Source of the DNA: Ruminiclostridium sp.
Lineage (GTDB): Bacteria > Bacillota > Clostridia > Oscillospirales > Oscillospiraceae
Assembly (NCBI GenBank): GCA_017560855.1
Contig: JAFZEB010000119.1
Span: forward strand, 1-7,319
DNA: 7,319 bases
Reading direction: 5' to 3'
Of the stretch, positions 1-5,769 are shown one piece after another. The position numbers and the translations under genes were made by a program. The notes under the pieces were generated by a model that saw only the letters and a program-made list of their open reading frames with translations, had not been told where the DNA came from and did not search any database. How positions within the stretch are numbered: position 1 is the stretch's first letter; every line of letters begins with the position of its first letter.

Positions 1-1191
1 CAGCAGGTCGATGGCCTTGTCCGGCAGCCGCCGGTCGGCCAGATACCGCACCGACAGGGCCACCGCTGCCTCCATGGCCCCGTGGGTGAAGGGGATGCCG
101 TGGTGGTGGCTGTACCGGGGGGCCAGACTTTCCAGGATGGTGAGGGCCTGTCCCGCCGTGGGTTCTCCCACCTGGACGGGCTGGAACCGCCGCTCCAGGG
201 CAGCATCCTTTCGGATGACCCGGCGGTACTCCTCCTGGGTGGTGGCCCCGATCAGGTGGAGCTGTCCCCGGGCCAGGGCGGGCTTCAGCAGGTTGGCGGC
301 GTCGATGGCCCCCTCGGCGCTGCCCGCCCCGATGACCGTGTGGAGCTCATCCAGGAAGAGGATGATGTTCCCCGCCCGGTGGACCTCGTTCAATATGTTT
401 TTCATCCGCTCCTCAAATTCCCCCCGGTACTTGGTCCCGGCCACCACCGAGGGCAGGTCCAGGGCCAGCAGCCGCTTGGCCCGGAGCTGTTGGGGGACCT
501 GTCCCGCCGCCATCTTCTGGGCCAGGCCTTCCACCACGGCGGTCTTGCCCACCCCAGGTTCTCCCAGGAGAAGGGGGTTGTTCTTAGAGCGGCGGATGAG
601 GATCTGGATGACCCGGCGGATCTCCTCCTCCCGGCCAGTGACCGGGTCGTACGCGCCCCGGCTGGCCAGCCCCACCATGTCCCGGGTGTGCTGGTCCAGC
701 AGACGGGTGGATGCGGCAGAGGGCGGGGGAGTGTATTCCTGGTCCCCTTTCCGGGAGAAGGCCCCCCGGTCCCCGCCGAAGGAGGCCCGGACCTCCCGGA
801 GAAGGACCAGGGGGTCCCGGCCTGCTTGGGTCAAAAGCTGACAGGCCCCGCCCTCTTGGGAGAGAAGGGCAGCCAGAAGGTGCCGGGACCCCACCTGCCG
901 GTGGCCCAGACTGCGGCTCTCTGCCACAGCCAGCTCCAGGACCCGGGCCAGGTTGGGGGTGATGGATCGGGTCAGAGGGAGGGCAGCGCCTGGGCCGGTT
1001 TTCCCTGTGAGGATCTGGCGGAGGGGGGACAGGGTCACGCCATGGAGCTTCAGGATCTGGCAGGCCCGGGACCGAGGGTGGTGGAGGAGGCCCAGGAGGA
1101 GGTGCTCGCTTCCCACATGGGCATGGCCCAGGCTCTGGGCGAAGGCCCCGGCAGAGGCCAGACCGGCCCGGGCCTGGCCGGTGAAGGTCAC
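1..1191 (-). CDS. clpC: ClpC-type AAA+ unfoldase, N-terminal part (runs off left edge)
   Basis: This is the first 397 codons of a Clp/Hsp100 ATPase, a cytoplasmic ring that unfolds proteins and, in ClpC, feeds them to the ClpP protease. Two Clp_N repeats are visible: GHAHVGSEHLLLGLL at about residues 22-36 and GHRQVGSRHLLAALL at about 96-110. The first AAA+ domain follows, with Walker A GEPGVGKT (210-217), the substrate-gripping pore loop KYRG (254-257), Walker B LFLDELH (278-284, D281/E282) and arginine finger ERRF (333-336). The GTG start at 1191 is chosen because it gives the family N-terminus (M/V)TFTGQAR; the frame is closed by a TGA at 1258-1260 and has no ATG between. The GTG overlaps the stop of a small upstream ORF, suggesting coupled translation. 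Domain 2 and any UVR middle domain lie outside the window, so ClpC rather than ClpB or ClpE is inferred from the short D1-proximal linker and N-domain. No ctsR, mcsA or mcsB lies upstream. Confidence 0.93.
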   Translation of the reverse strand, partial: MTFTGQARAGLASAGAFAQSLGHAHVGSEHLLLGLLHHPRSRACQILKLHGVTLSPLRQILTGKTGPGAALPLTRSITPNLARVLELAVAESRSLGHRQVGSRHLLAALLSQEGGACQLLTQAGRDPLVLLREVRASFGGDRGAFSRKGDQEYTPPPSAASTRLLDQHTRDMVGLASRGAYDPVTGREEEIRRVIQILIRRSKNNPLLLGEPGVGKTAVVEGLAQKMAAGQVPQQLRAKRLLALDLPSVVAGTKYRGEFEERMKNILNEVHRAGNIILFLDELHTVIGAGSAEGAIDAANLLKPALARGQLHLIGATTQEEYRRVIRKDAALERRFQPVQVGEPTAGQALTILESLAPRYSHHHGIPFTHGAMEAAVALSVRYLADRRLPDKAIDLL

Positions 1192-1340
1192 GGTCTGGAT
1201 GGGGCTCCCTCCTCTCTGGGCTGTGCAGGTTCCGGGATGACGGATTTGTGTCGGTTTTCATGGGTGAGGGTGGAGGGGGCGCCCTCCAAACTGGGGGTGA
1301 TGCTGCCCAGAATCTCCGGGGACTGGTTGGGGTTTTCCAT
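1188..1340 (-). CDS. small hypothetical ORF overlapping the clpC start
   Basis: This is a 50-residue open frame starting MENPNQSPEILGSITPSLEG and rich in Pro, Ser and Glu. I do not recognise it. Its TGA stop overlaps the clpC GTG in the sequence GTGA, the classic 4-nt overlap of coupled genes. A modest ribosome binding site (AAAGGCGG) sits about 9 nt before the ATG. About 70 percent of codons (35 of 49 after ATG) end in G or C, as in the neighbouring genes. An AGAGGAGGG inside its 3' end lies about 15 nt before the clpC GTG. It has no membrane segment, Cys motif or known domain. It could be a real small protein, a translated leader that sets clpC expression, or simply untranslated leader. It is not a missing N-terminus of ClpC, because ClpC begins normally at its own GTG. 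Confidence 0.4.
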   Translation of the reverse strand: MENPNQSPEILGSITPSLEGAPSTLTHENRHKSVIPEPAQPREEGAPSRP

Positions 1341-1402
1341 GGTGTCTGACCGCCTTTCCGTGGCAAAAAACCACAATATATGGTGAGTGTTATCTTGTCT
1401 TG

Positions 1403-1453
1403 ACTGCTATGCAGTTTGCTTGTCGCTAACTTGTGGTGTTAGTTTTTGCTAAC
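1403..1453. promoter_or_regulatory. cluster of operator-like dyads between clpC and ferredoxin
   Basis: The AT-rich divergent intergenic region holds ACTGC-TAT-GCAGT (1403-1415), then GCTAAC (1425-1430), its inverted partner GTTAG (1438-1442) and GCTAAC again (1448-1453). The two direct GCTAAC copies are 23 bp apart, about two helical turns. This layout suits a DNA-binding regulator acting on the leftward clpC unit, the rightward ferredoxin unit, or both. It does not match the CtsR or CIRCE heat-shock consensus sequences that I know. No clear promoter for the leftward genes was found: TATATT at 1375-1380 (minus strand) could be a -10, but its -35 is poor. The function is inference. Confidence 0.35.
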
Positions 1454-1538
1454 TGTGAATTTGGAGCATTTTGCCAAGAAACAGTTAAATTTTGCCCAAA
1501 TACTATAAAAATATCCGAAAAAAATTATGATTTAGGAA

Positions 1539-1566
1539 TTGCATTTTTTCAAAGATGTGGTACAAT
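1539..1566 (+). promoter_or_regulatory. sigma-A-type promoter of the ferredoxin gene
   Basis: A -35 TTGCAT (1539-1544) and a -10 TACAAT (1561-1566) are separated by 16 bp. A TGG just before the -10 makes it an extended -10 element. Transcription should start near 1573, giving a leader of about 35 nt before the ATG at 1608. The core AGATGTGGTACAAT recurs almost identically in the ddl promoter. Confidence 0.75.
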
Positions 1567-1607
1567 CATATGTGCCAAGAAAAATACTTATATGGAGGTA
1601 CCTACCC

Positions 1608-1799
1608 ATGGCATATGTTATCAACGCTGAGCTGTGCACCTTCTGCAAGAAGTGCATGGACGAGTGCCCCACCGGCGCTATCATCGAGGGTTCCGTCGAC
1701 GGTAAGGAAGTCTGCATCGTCACTTCCGAGTGCATCGACTGCGGCGGCTGCGAGGACGCTTGCGAGACCGATCCCAAGGCTCTGGGCTTCGCTGAGTAA
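1608..1799 (+). CDS. 2[4Fe-4S] ferredoxin
   Basis: This 63-residue clostridial-type ferredoxin is a small soluble electron carrier for cytoplasmic redox enzymes. Two cysteine motifs are visible: C10-x2-C13-x2-C16-x3-C20-P and C42-x2-C45-x2-C48-x3-C52, enough for two [4Fe-4S] clusters in the usual crossed arrangement. The second motif is followed by ETDP rather than the usual Pro directly after its last Cys, and there is a ninth cysteine, C36, between the motifs. The ATG at 1608 is set by GGAGG at 1594-1598, 9 nt upstream, and by the conserved start MAYVINAELC. An own promoter lies just upstream and a strong terminator just downstream, so it is a single-gene unit. Many GAG, ATC and TGC codons and the tight promoter-terminator layout fit high expression. 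The redox partner cannot be told from the context. Confidence 0.95.
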   Translation: MAYVINAELCTFCKKCMDECPTGAIIEGSVDGKEVCIVTSECIDCGGCEDACETDPKALGFAE

Positions 1800-1830
1800 T
1801 TTTTACTCAATCAGCTACAAAGCAACAAAG

Positions 1831-1872
1831 AATGAGCACGCTGTGATATCCAGCGTGCTCATTTTTTGTTTT
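1831..1872 (+). terminator. intrinsic terminator of the ferredoxin gene
   Basis: A perfect 13-bp stem (1831-1843 pairing with 1851-1863) encloses a 7-nt loop (TGATATC) and runs into a T-rich tail, TTTTTTG then TTTT. It begins 31 nt after the ferredoxin stop codon. The A-run on the other side is weak, so it mainly serves the plus strand. Confidence 0.93.
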
Positions 1873-1919
1873 CCAGGGCTTTTTATCCCCATTCTCCCCA
1901 TCAAAAACCATGCTTTTTA

Positions 1920-1948
1920 TTGAGTTTTTATATTAGATGTGGTATAAT
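1920..1948 (+). promoter_or_regulatory. sigma-A-type promoter of ddl-murF
   Basis: A -35 TTGAGT (1920-1925), a 17-bp spacer and a consensus -10 TATAAT (1943-1948) with the extended TGG element form a strong promoter. It lies after the ferredoxin terminator, so ddl-murF is independently transcribed. The start point should be near 1955, leaving a leader of about 72 nt. Confidence 0.8.
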
Positions 1949-1972
1949 TCCTAAAATGCGTTGATATGCTCT

Positions 1973-1991
1973 TTTGGGGCTTTGCCCCAAA
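1973..1991 (+). promoter_or_regulatory. GC-rich hairpin in the ddl leader
   Basis: TTTGGGGC (1973-1980) pairs perfectly with GCCCCAAA (1984-1991) around a TTT loop. It sits about 20 nt after the predicted transcription start. No T-run follows, so it is not a standard terminator. It may stabilise the mRNA 5' end or take part in leader folding. The structure is seen in the sequence; the role is inference. Confidence 0.45.
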
Positions 1992-2005
1992 GTTGTTCAC
2001 CCCTT

Positions 2006-2021
2006 GAAAGGAGGTCCTTTC
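2006..2021 (+). promoter_or_regulatory. ddl ribosome binding site inside a small hairpin
   Basis: The Shine-Dalgarno AAAGGAGGT (2007-2015) decides the ATG at 2027, about 11 nt downstream. It is embedded in GAAAGG-AGGT-CCTTTC, a perfect 6-bp stem with a 4-nt loop. Folding would hide half of the Shine-Dalgarno sequence, which could damp translation of ddl. The stem is short, so the effect may be slight. Confidence 0.45.
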
Positions 2022-2026
2022 TCACT

Positions 2027-3076
2027 ATGAAAATCGTTGTACTGGCCGGTGGCCTCAGCCCGGAGCGGAACGTCTCTCTCTCTTCGGGCACCATGATCAC
2101 GGAAGCTCTGCGCACCCTGGGCCACCGGGCAGCTCTTGTGGATATGTATTTCGGCCTGGAGGACTATACCGGCCCTCTGGAAACCTATTTTGACCAGCCC
2201 GTGTCTGATGCGGGCAAGAAGGTGGACCGGGCTGAGCCCGACCTGGAGGCCATCGCTGCCGCCCGGAAGTGGCAGTCCCCCAGTCTCTTCGGCAAGGATG
2301 TCATCCAGCTCTGCCAGATGGCGGATATCGTTTTCCTGGCCCTCCACGGCTCCTGCGGCGAGGATGGCCGGGTCCAGGCCGCCTTCGACGTGCTGGGCAT
2401 CCCCTACACCGGGGCGGGCTCCCTGCCCTCTGGCATTGCCATGGACAAGGACATGACCAAGCGCCTCATCGCCGGTCTGGATGTGCCCACCCCCAAGTGG
2501 ATCCGCACCGACTACACCGAAAAGGATGTGGACCGGCTCACCAGCACCACCCCTGTCCCTTGCGTCATCAAGCCCGTGGACAGCGGCTCCTCCATCGGCG
2601 TGGCCATCGCCCACACCAAGAAGGAACTCCACGCCGCCCTCATGGAAGGCCTGAAGTTCGGCGGCCGCTGCGTGCTGGAACAGTACGTCTCCGGTCGGGA
2701 GATCCAGGTAGGCATCCTGGGAGATGTGGCCCTGCCCTCCATCGAGATCATCCCCAAGGAGGGCTTTTACGACTACGCCAACAAGTACCAGCCCGGCGCC
2801 GCCGAGGAGATCTGCCCCGCTCCTATCCCTGCCGAATGGGAGAAGAGACTGGGCCAGGCCGCTCTGACCGTCTACCACGCCCTGGGGCTGGCGGTCTACT
2901 CCCGGGCCGACTTCATCGTGGATGAGGAGGGCACCCCCTGGTTCCTGGAGATCAACACCCTGCCGGGCATGACCCCCACCAGCCTGGTTCCCCAGGAGGC
3001 CGCCGCCGTGGGCATCGGCTACGGGGAGCTTTGCCAGAAGATCATCGACCTCTCCCTGGAGGCCAGAAAGAAATAA
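2027..3076 (+). CDS. ddl: D-alanine--D-alanine ligase
   Basis: This 349-residue ATP-grasp enzyme joins two D-Ala with ATP, giving the dipeptide that ends the peptidoglycan stem. Family marks in order: an N-terminal GGLSPERNVSLSSG with the substrate-binding Glu (E13); LALHGSCGEDG (105-114); the ATP-grasp Lys region VIKPVDSGSSIGV (180-192); FYDYANKY (247-254); and metal ligands D295, E308 and N310 in the FLEIN-TLPGM segment, then TSLVP (318-322). The Ser of GSSIG plus Tyr in FYDYANKY is the D-Ala-D-Ala type, not the VanA/VanB D-lactate type. It is longer than E. coli DdlB, with extra residues around 43-95, common in Clostridia. The frame stays open upstream to 1961, but the ATG at 2027 has the ribosome binding site and gives the family N-terminus. 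It ends 19 nt before murF. Confidence 0.97.
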   Translation: MKIVVLAGGLSPERNVSLSSGTMITEALRTLGHRAALVDMYFGLEDYTGPLETYFDQPVSDAGKKVDRAEPDLEAIAAARKWQSPSLFGKDVIQLCQMADIVFLALHGSCGEDGRVQAAFDVLGIPYTGAGSLPSGIAMDKDMTKRLIAGLDVPTPKWIRTDYTEKDVDRLTSTTPVPCVIKPVDSGSSIGVAIAHTKKELHAALMEGLKFGGRCVLEQYVSGREIQVGILGDVALPSIEIIPKEGFYDYANKYQPGAAEEICPAPIPAEWEKRLGQAALTVYHALGLAVYSRADFIVDEEGTPWFLEINTLPGMTPTSLVPQEAAAVGIGYGELCQKIIDLSLEARKK

Positions 3077-3095
3077 AAGCAATAGGAGAAACACT

Positions 3096-4493
3096 ATGGA
3101 ACCTATGCGTGTACAGGAACTCCTGACCGCCACCGGCGGCACCCTGCTGGGAGGCCCTGAGAATCAGGACATGGAGGCGGTCATCACCGCCGTGGAGCTG
3201 GACAGCCGTGCCGCCCATGAGGGAGCCCTCTTCGTGGCCCTCCGGGGTGAGCAGACCGACGGCCACCGATACATCTCTTCCGCCATGGCCAACGGCGCTG
3301 CCGGCTGTCTGGTGGAGGACGACCCGGGAGAGTACATCCCCGGTAAGTTCTACATCCAGGTCCCCAGCACCTTAGAGGCCGTGGGCCACGTGGCCAAGGC
3401 CTATAAGGAGAAGTTTGATATCCCGGTCATCGGCGTCACCGGCAGTGTGGGCAAGACCACCACCAAGGACATGATCGCCGCAGTCCTGGGCCGGAAGTTC
3501 CGGGTCCTGAAGACAGAGGGCAACTTCAACAACGAGCTGGGCCTGCCCCTGACCCTCTTCCGCCTGACCCCCAAGGACGAGATCTGCGTCCTGGAGATGG
3601 GCATGAGCGCCCTGGGTGAGATCGACTATCTGACCAAGATCGTGGTTCCCCACGTGGCGGTCATCACCAACATCGGTGACGCCCACATCGAGAACCTGGG
3701 CAGCCGGGAGAATATCCTGAAAGCCAAGAGCGAGATCTTCAACTATATGTCCGCCGACGGTCTGGCTGTCCTCAGCGGGGATGACCCCATGCTTCGTGGT
3801 CTGGACGGGGCCGTCACCCCCAGGACCGTCCTCTGCGGCGCTCTGGGTCAGCCCCCCTACCAGGCCAGCAACATGACTCAGCTGGGGGCCAAGGGCATGG
3901 CGTGCACCGTGAAGACCCCCAAGACGGAATTTGCCGTCACAGTTCCTGCCCTGGGCAACCATATGATCTACCCCGTCCTCATGGCCTGCGCCATCGGTGA
4001 GCACTTCGGCCTCACCGGGGAGGAGCTGGCCGAGGGCATCCGCGCCTTTGTGCCCACCAAGATGCGTATGAACGTGGTCCACAAGGGGGATGTCACCATT
4101 CTGGACGACGCCTACAACGCCAACCCCCAGTCCATGCGGGCGGCCCTGGAGGTCCTGAGCCAGAGCGGCGGCCAGCGCCGTGTGGCCATCCTGGGCGACA
4201 TGTTCGAGCTGGGCAGCCTGGGTCCTGAGCTCCACCGGGGGGTGGGCGAGTTTGCCGGCACCGTGGGGAACATCGACGCCATCCTGGCCGTGGGCGACCT
4301 GGCCTGGAACCTCTACGATGCCGCCTGCCAGTCCAACATCCCCGACGTGATCCACGCCTGGACCAAGGAGGAGGCCAAGAAGTACCTGCCCGACCTGGTA
4401 AAGCCCGGTACGGTGATCCTGGCCAAGGCCTCCCGGGGTATGCACTTCGAGGAACTGGTCATGGAGGTCAAGCGTCTGTCTCCGAACGAATAA
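3096..4493 (+). CDS. murF: UDP-MurNAc-tripeptide--D-Ala-D-Ala ligase
   Basis: This 465-residue Mur ligase attaches the D-Ala-D-Ala made by Ddl to UDP-MurNAc-tripeptide, the last cytoplasmic step of the peptidoglycan precursor. An N-terminal substrate domain (about 1-105) is followed by the ATP domain with P-loop GVTGSVGKTTTKD (113-125), TEGNFNNELGLPLTL (140-154), EMGMSALGEI (167-176), NIGDAH (192-197) and the KAKSEIF segment carrying the Lys expected to be carbamylated (probably K211). The C-terminal domain holds LDDAYNANPQSM (336-347), ILGDMFELG (365-373) and AKASRGMHFEEL (443-454). The ATG is supported by AGGAG at 3084-3088, 7 nt upstream. Its short gap from ddl and pathway link mark a two-gene operon. 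The length is normal for the family and all key motifs look intact. Confidence 0.97.
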   Translation: MEPMRVQELLTATGGTLLGGPENQDMEAVITAVELDSRAAHEGALFVALRGEQTDGHRYISSAMANGAAGCLVEDDPGEYIPGKFYIQVPSTLEAVGHVAKAYKEKFDIPVIGVTGSVGKTTTKDMIAAVLGRKFRVLKTEGNFNNELGLPLTLFRLTPKDEICVLEMGMSALGEIDYLTKIVVPHVAVITNIGDAHIENLGSRENILKAKSEIFNYMSADGLAVLSGDDPMLRGLDGAVTPRTVLCGALGQPPYQASNMTQLGAKGMACTVKTPKTEFAVTVPALGNHMIYPVLMACAIGEHFGLTGEELAEGIRAFVPTKMRMNVVHKGDVTILDDAYNANPQSMRAALEVLSQSGGQRRVAILGDMFELGSLGPELHRGVGEFAGTVGNIDAILAVGDLAWNLYDAACQSNIPDVIHAWTKEEAKKYLPDLVKPGTVILAKASRGMHFEELVMEVKRLSPNE

Positions 4494-4508
4494 ATAAGTC
4501 TCGCAGAG

Positions 4509-4670
4509 TTCGTTGCCCGTAGGCAGCGAATGAAATGATATCATGTTTTCTGGCGGCGTGTACGTCAGAAAACATACTTCTCAGGCCGCCAGTGTGGGGA
4601 CTTTCGCAGAAAGTCCCTGCGCGCAGCGGACTGCAAGCCCCTCTTTTGAAAAGGTTTGTCTTTTCAAAAG
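4509..4670. repeat. block of consecutive hairpins, possible interspersed intergenic repeat
   Basis: Right after murF lies a non-coding stretch made almost wholly of inverted repeats. There is a 9-bp stem with one G-T pair (4509-4517 with 4522-4530); the palindrome ATGATATCAT (4535-4544); GTTTTCTG with CAGAAAAC (4545-4552 and 4566-4573), or alternatively TGGCGGC with GCCGCCA (4551-4557 and 4585-4591); GGGACTTTC-GCA-GAAAGTCCC (4597-4617); the palindrome CTGCGCGCAG (4617-4626); and an 11-bp stem CTTTTGAAAAG with CTTTTCAAAAG (4643-4653 and 4660-4670). Only the last is near a terminator. This density is more than termination needs and resembles palindromic repeat elements. Whether it is repeated elsewhere in the genome cannot be seen here. 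Confidence 0.5.
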
Positions 4671-4674
4671 CAAA

Positions 4675-4702
4675 AAAAGCGCCTGCTGGCGCAGGCGCTT
4701 TT
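4675..4702. terminator. bidirectional intrinsic terminator between murF and the MtnA-like gene
   Basis: AAAAGCGCCTGC (4675-4686) pairs perfectly with GCAGGCGCTTTT (4691-4702) around a 4-nt loop. A T-rich tail follows on the plus strand, and on the minus strand seven T residues follow (complement of 4672-4678). It sits between convergent genes, 11 nt past the stop of the minus-strand gene, and should end transcripts from both sides. Confidence 0.92.
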
Positions 4703-4713
4703 CTTTAGAAATC

Positions 4714-5769
4714 TTACAGATTATTAAAGTCCACGATCATCTTCTTGGGAGTGAACTTGATGAGTTCCTCCAGGGTCTCCTCGTAGGGAGCGCAGGCGAT
4801 GTTGCGGTCGGTGATGTAGCCGGTGATCAGGAAGGCGGGGACCACGTCGTAGGCGGGGGTCCAGCCCTTGGCATTGCCGCAGTCCAGACCGTCGGTGACG
4901 GAAGCGGGATCACCCTCCTCGGTGCCGAAGACGGTGCCGTTGGGGATGTCCAGATCAATGTCGTCAGAGTTCATGACGGCATAGAAGGGGATGGAGTGGA
5001 AGTAGCAGGCGATGGCCAGCTCATAGGTGCCCACGGGAGCCTTCAGGTCGCCGGACTTGGCGGCCAGGATGCCGTCGGCCAGAACCACGTGCGCACCCTG
5101 GCGTGCCAGATAGGTGGCTGCTGCGTGGTCGGGGATCAGAGTGAAGGGGATCTCTTCCTTGGTCAGCTCCTGGGCGGTGACGGTAGCCGCTGCCAGGGAG
5201 GGACGGCCCTCCAGAATGGCCAGCTGCTCGATCTGACCGCGCTTGACGCCCCGGCGGGCAATGCCCAGTGCGCCCCAGGGGGAGGCAGAGTGGAAGACGC
5301 CGCCGTCGGCGCGGACCAGAACACGGGTGCCCTCGCTCATCATATCGGTGCCGTTGCGGCAGATGTTGCGGGATGCCACCACGTGCTGGCGCTCGTAGGT
5401 CACGGCGGTGGCCATGATGGCGGTGAGGCGGTCTGCGTTCTTCAGATAGGCCTCGGGGGGATTCTTCATGAAGTTCATGGCGTGTGCCATGTCACGGTGG
5501 CCCTTGCGGCTTTCCATGAGCAGGTCGGCGGCGGCGTTCAGCACCACGTCATACTCCTCGGTGAGCTGCTTGTCCTGGTGCTCCATGGCGGCCAGAGCAA
5601 AGCCGTATGCGCCTGCCATAGCTGCCACCTTTTCGTCCAGGATGATGCCGGAGGAGAGGGTCTCAGCCACAGCCTTCACGGTGTCGCAGGTGACCCAGGA
5701 CTCCTCCTGGGGATACTTGGTCTGGTCCAGGAGAGACAGGACCTGACCCTGCCACTGAAGTGCGATCAT
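4714..5769 (-). CDS. eIF2B/MtnA-superfamily protein lacking the catalytic Cys (divergent isomerase paralogue)
   Basis: This 351-residue protein matches the fold and order of MtnA, the isomerase turning methylthioribose-1-phosphate into methylthioribulose-1-phosphate in methionine salvage. Visible landmarks include AGAYGFALA (52-60), ILEGRPSLAAATVTAQEL (185-202; compare the ETRP-x-LQG-x-LTA-x-EL pattern of MtnA), IPDHAAATYL (212-221), VVLADGILAAKSGD (228-241), KAPVGTYELA (243-252) and NPAFD-like TPAYDVVPAFLITGYIT (304-320). Two MtnA features are changed. The CNAG motif with the catalytic Cys is RADGG (153-157), so Ala or Arg replaces the Cys, and the RGAPAIG phosphate-site motif is absent near residues 48-55. 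The catalytic-type Asp (D232) remains. It therefore probably acts on another substrate or is not an isomerase; mtnA should not be assigned. The start is set by AGGAGG 9 nt upstream of the ATG. It forms a single-gene unit convergent to murF, with no other methionine-salvage gene nearby. Confidence 0.85.
   Translation of the reverse strand: MIALQWQGQVLSLLDQTKYPQEESWVTCDTVKAVAETLSSGIILDEKVAAMAGAYGFALAAMEHQDKQLTEEYDVVLNAAADLLMESRKGHRDMAHAMNFMKNPPEAYLKNADRLTAIMATAVTYERQHVVASRNICRNGTDMMSEGTRVLVRADGGVFHSASPWGALGIARRGVKRGQIEQLAILEGRPSLAAATVTAQELTKEEIPFTLIPDHAAATYLARQGAHVVLADGILAAKSGDLKAPVGTYELAIACYFHSIPFYAVMNSDDIDLDIPNGTVFGTEEGDPASVTDGLDCGNAKGWTPAYDVVPAFLITGYITDRNIACAPYEETLEELIKFTPKKMIVDFNNL

Noticed and set aside
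1188..1340. Idea that the small ORF and clpC are one gene broken by a frameshift
   Set aside because: The clpC frame begins at its GTG with the normal family N-terminus, so no N-terminal residues are missing.
584..1366. Minus-strand frame of 260 codons overlapping clpC
   Set aside because: It is a Pro-rich shifted frame of the clpC region. The clpC frame has Walker A, Walker B, pore loop and N-domain repeats; this one has none.
11..1386. Long plus-strand open frames (11-841 and 82-1386) opposite clpC
   Set aside because: They are antisense to clear Clp motifs on the minus strand, give low-complexity Gly/Pro/Arg-rich proteins and arise from GC-rich third codon positions.
1341..1607. CtsR or CIRCE heat-shock operators upstream of clpC
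   Set aside because: No GGTCAAA tandem repeat and no TTAGCACTC-N9-GAGTGCTAA were found; only unrelated dyads are present.
1961..2026. Upstream extension of ddl to a TTG near 1961
   Set aside because: It has no ribosome binding site, lies only about 12 nt after the promoter -10, and the family N-terminus begins at the ATG at 2027.
2027..3076. Van-type D-Ala-D-Lac or D-Ala-D-Ser ligase
   Set aside because: The FYDYANKY loop and GSSIG serine match the D-Ala-D-Ala type, and the gene sits with murF and not with van genes.
1997..3142. Long minus-strand frame opposite ddl
   Set aside because: Low-complexity Gly/Asp/His-rich product with no domain, antisense to a clear ATP-grasp gene.
3372..4544. 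Long minus-strand frame opposite murF
   Set aside because: Shadow of murF codon bias; the product is rich in His, Gly, Val and Gln with no recognisable motif.
4714..5769. Assigning mtnA or methionine salvage function
   Set aside because: The catalytic Cys and RGAP motif of MtnA are absent and no other salvage gene is near.
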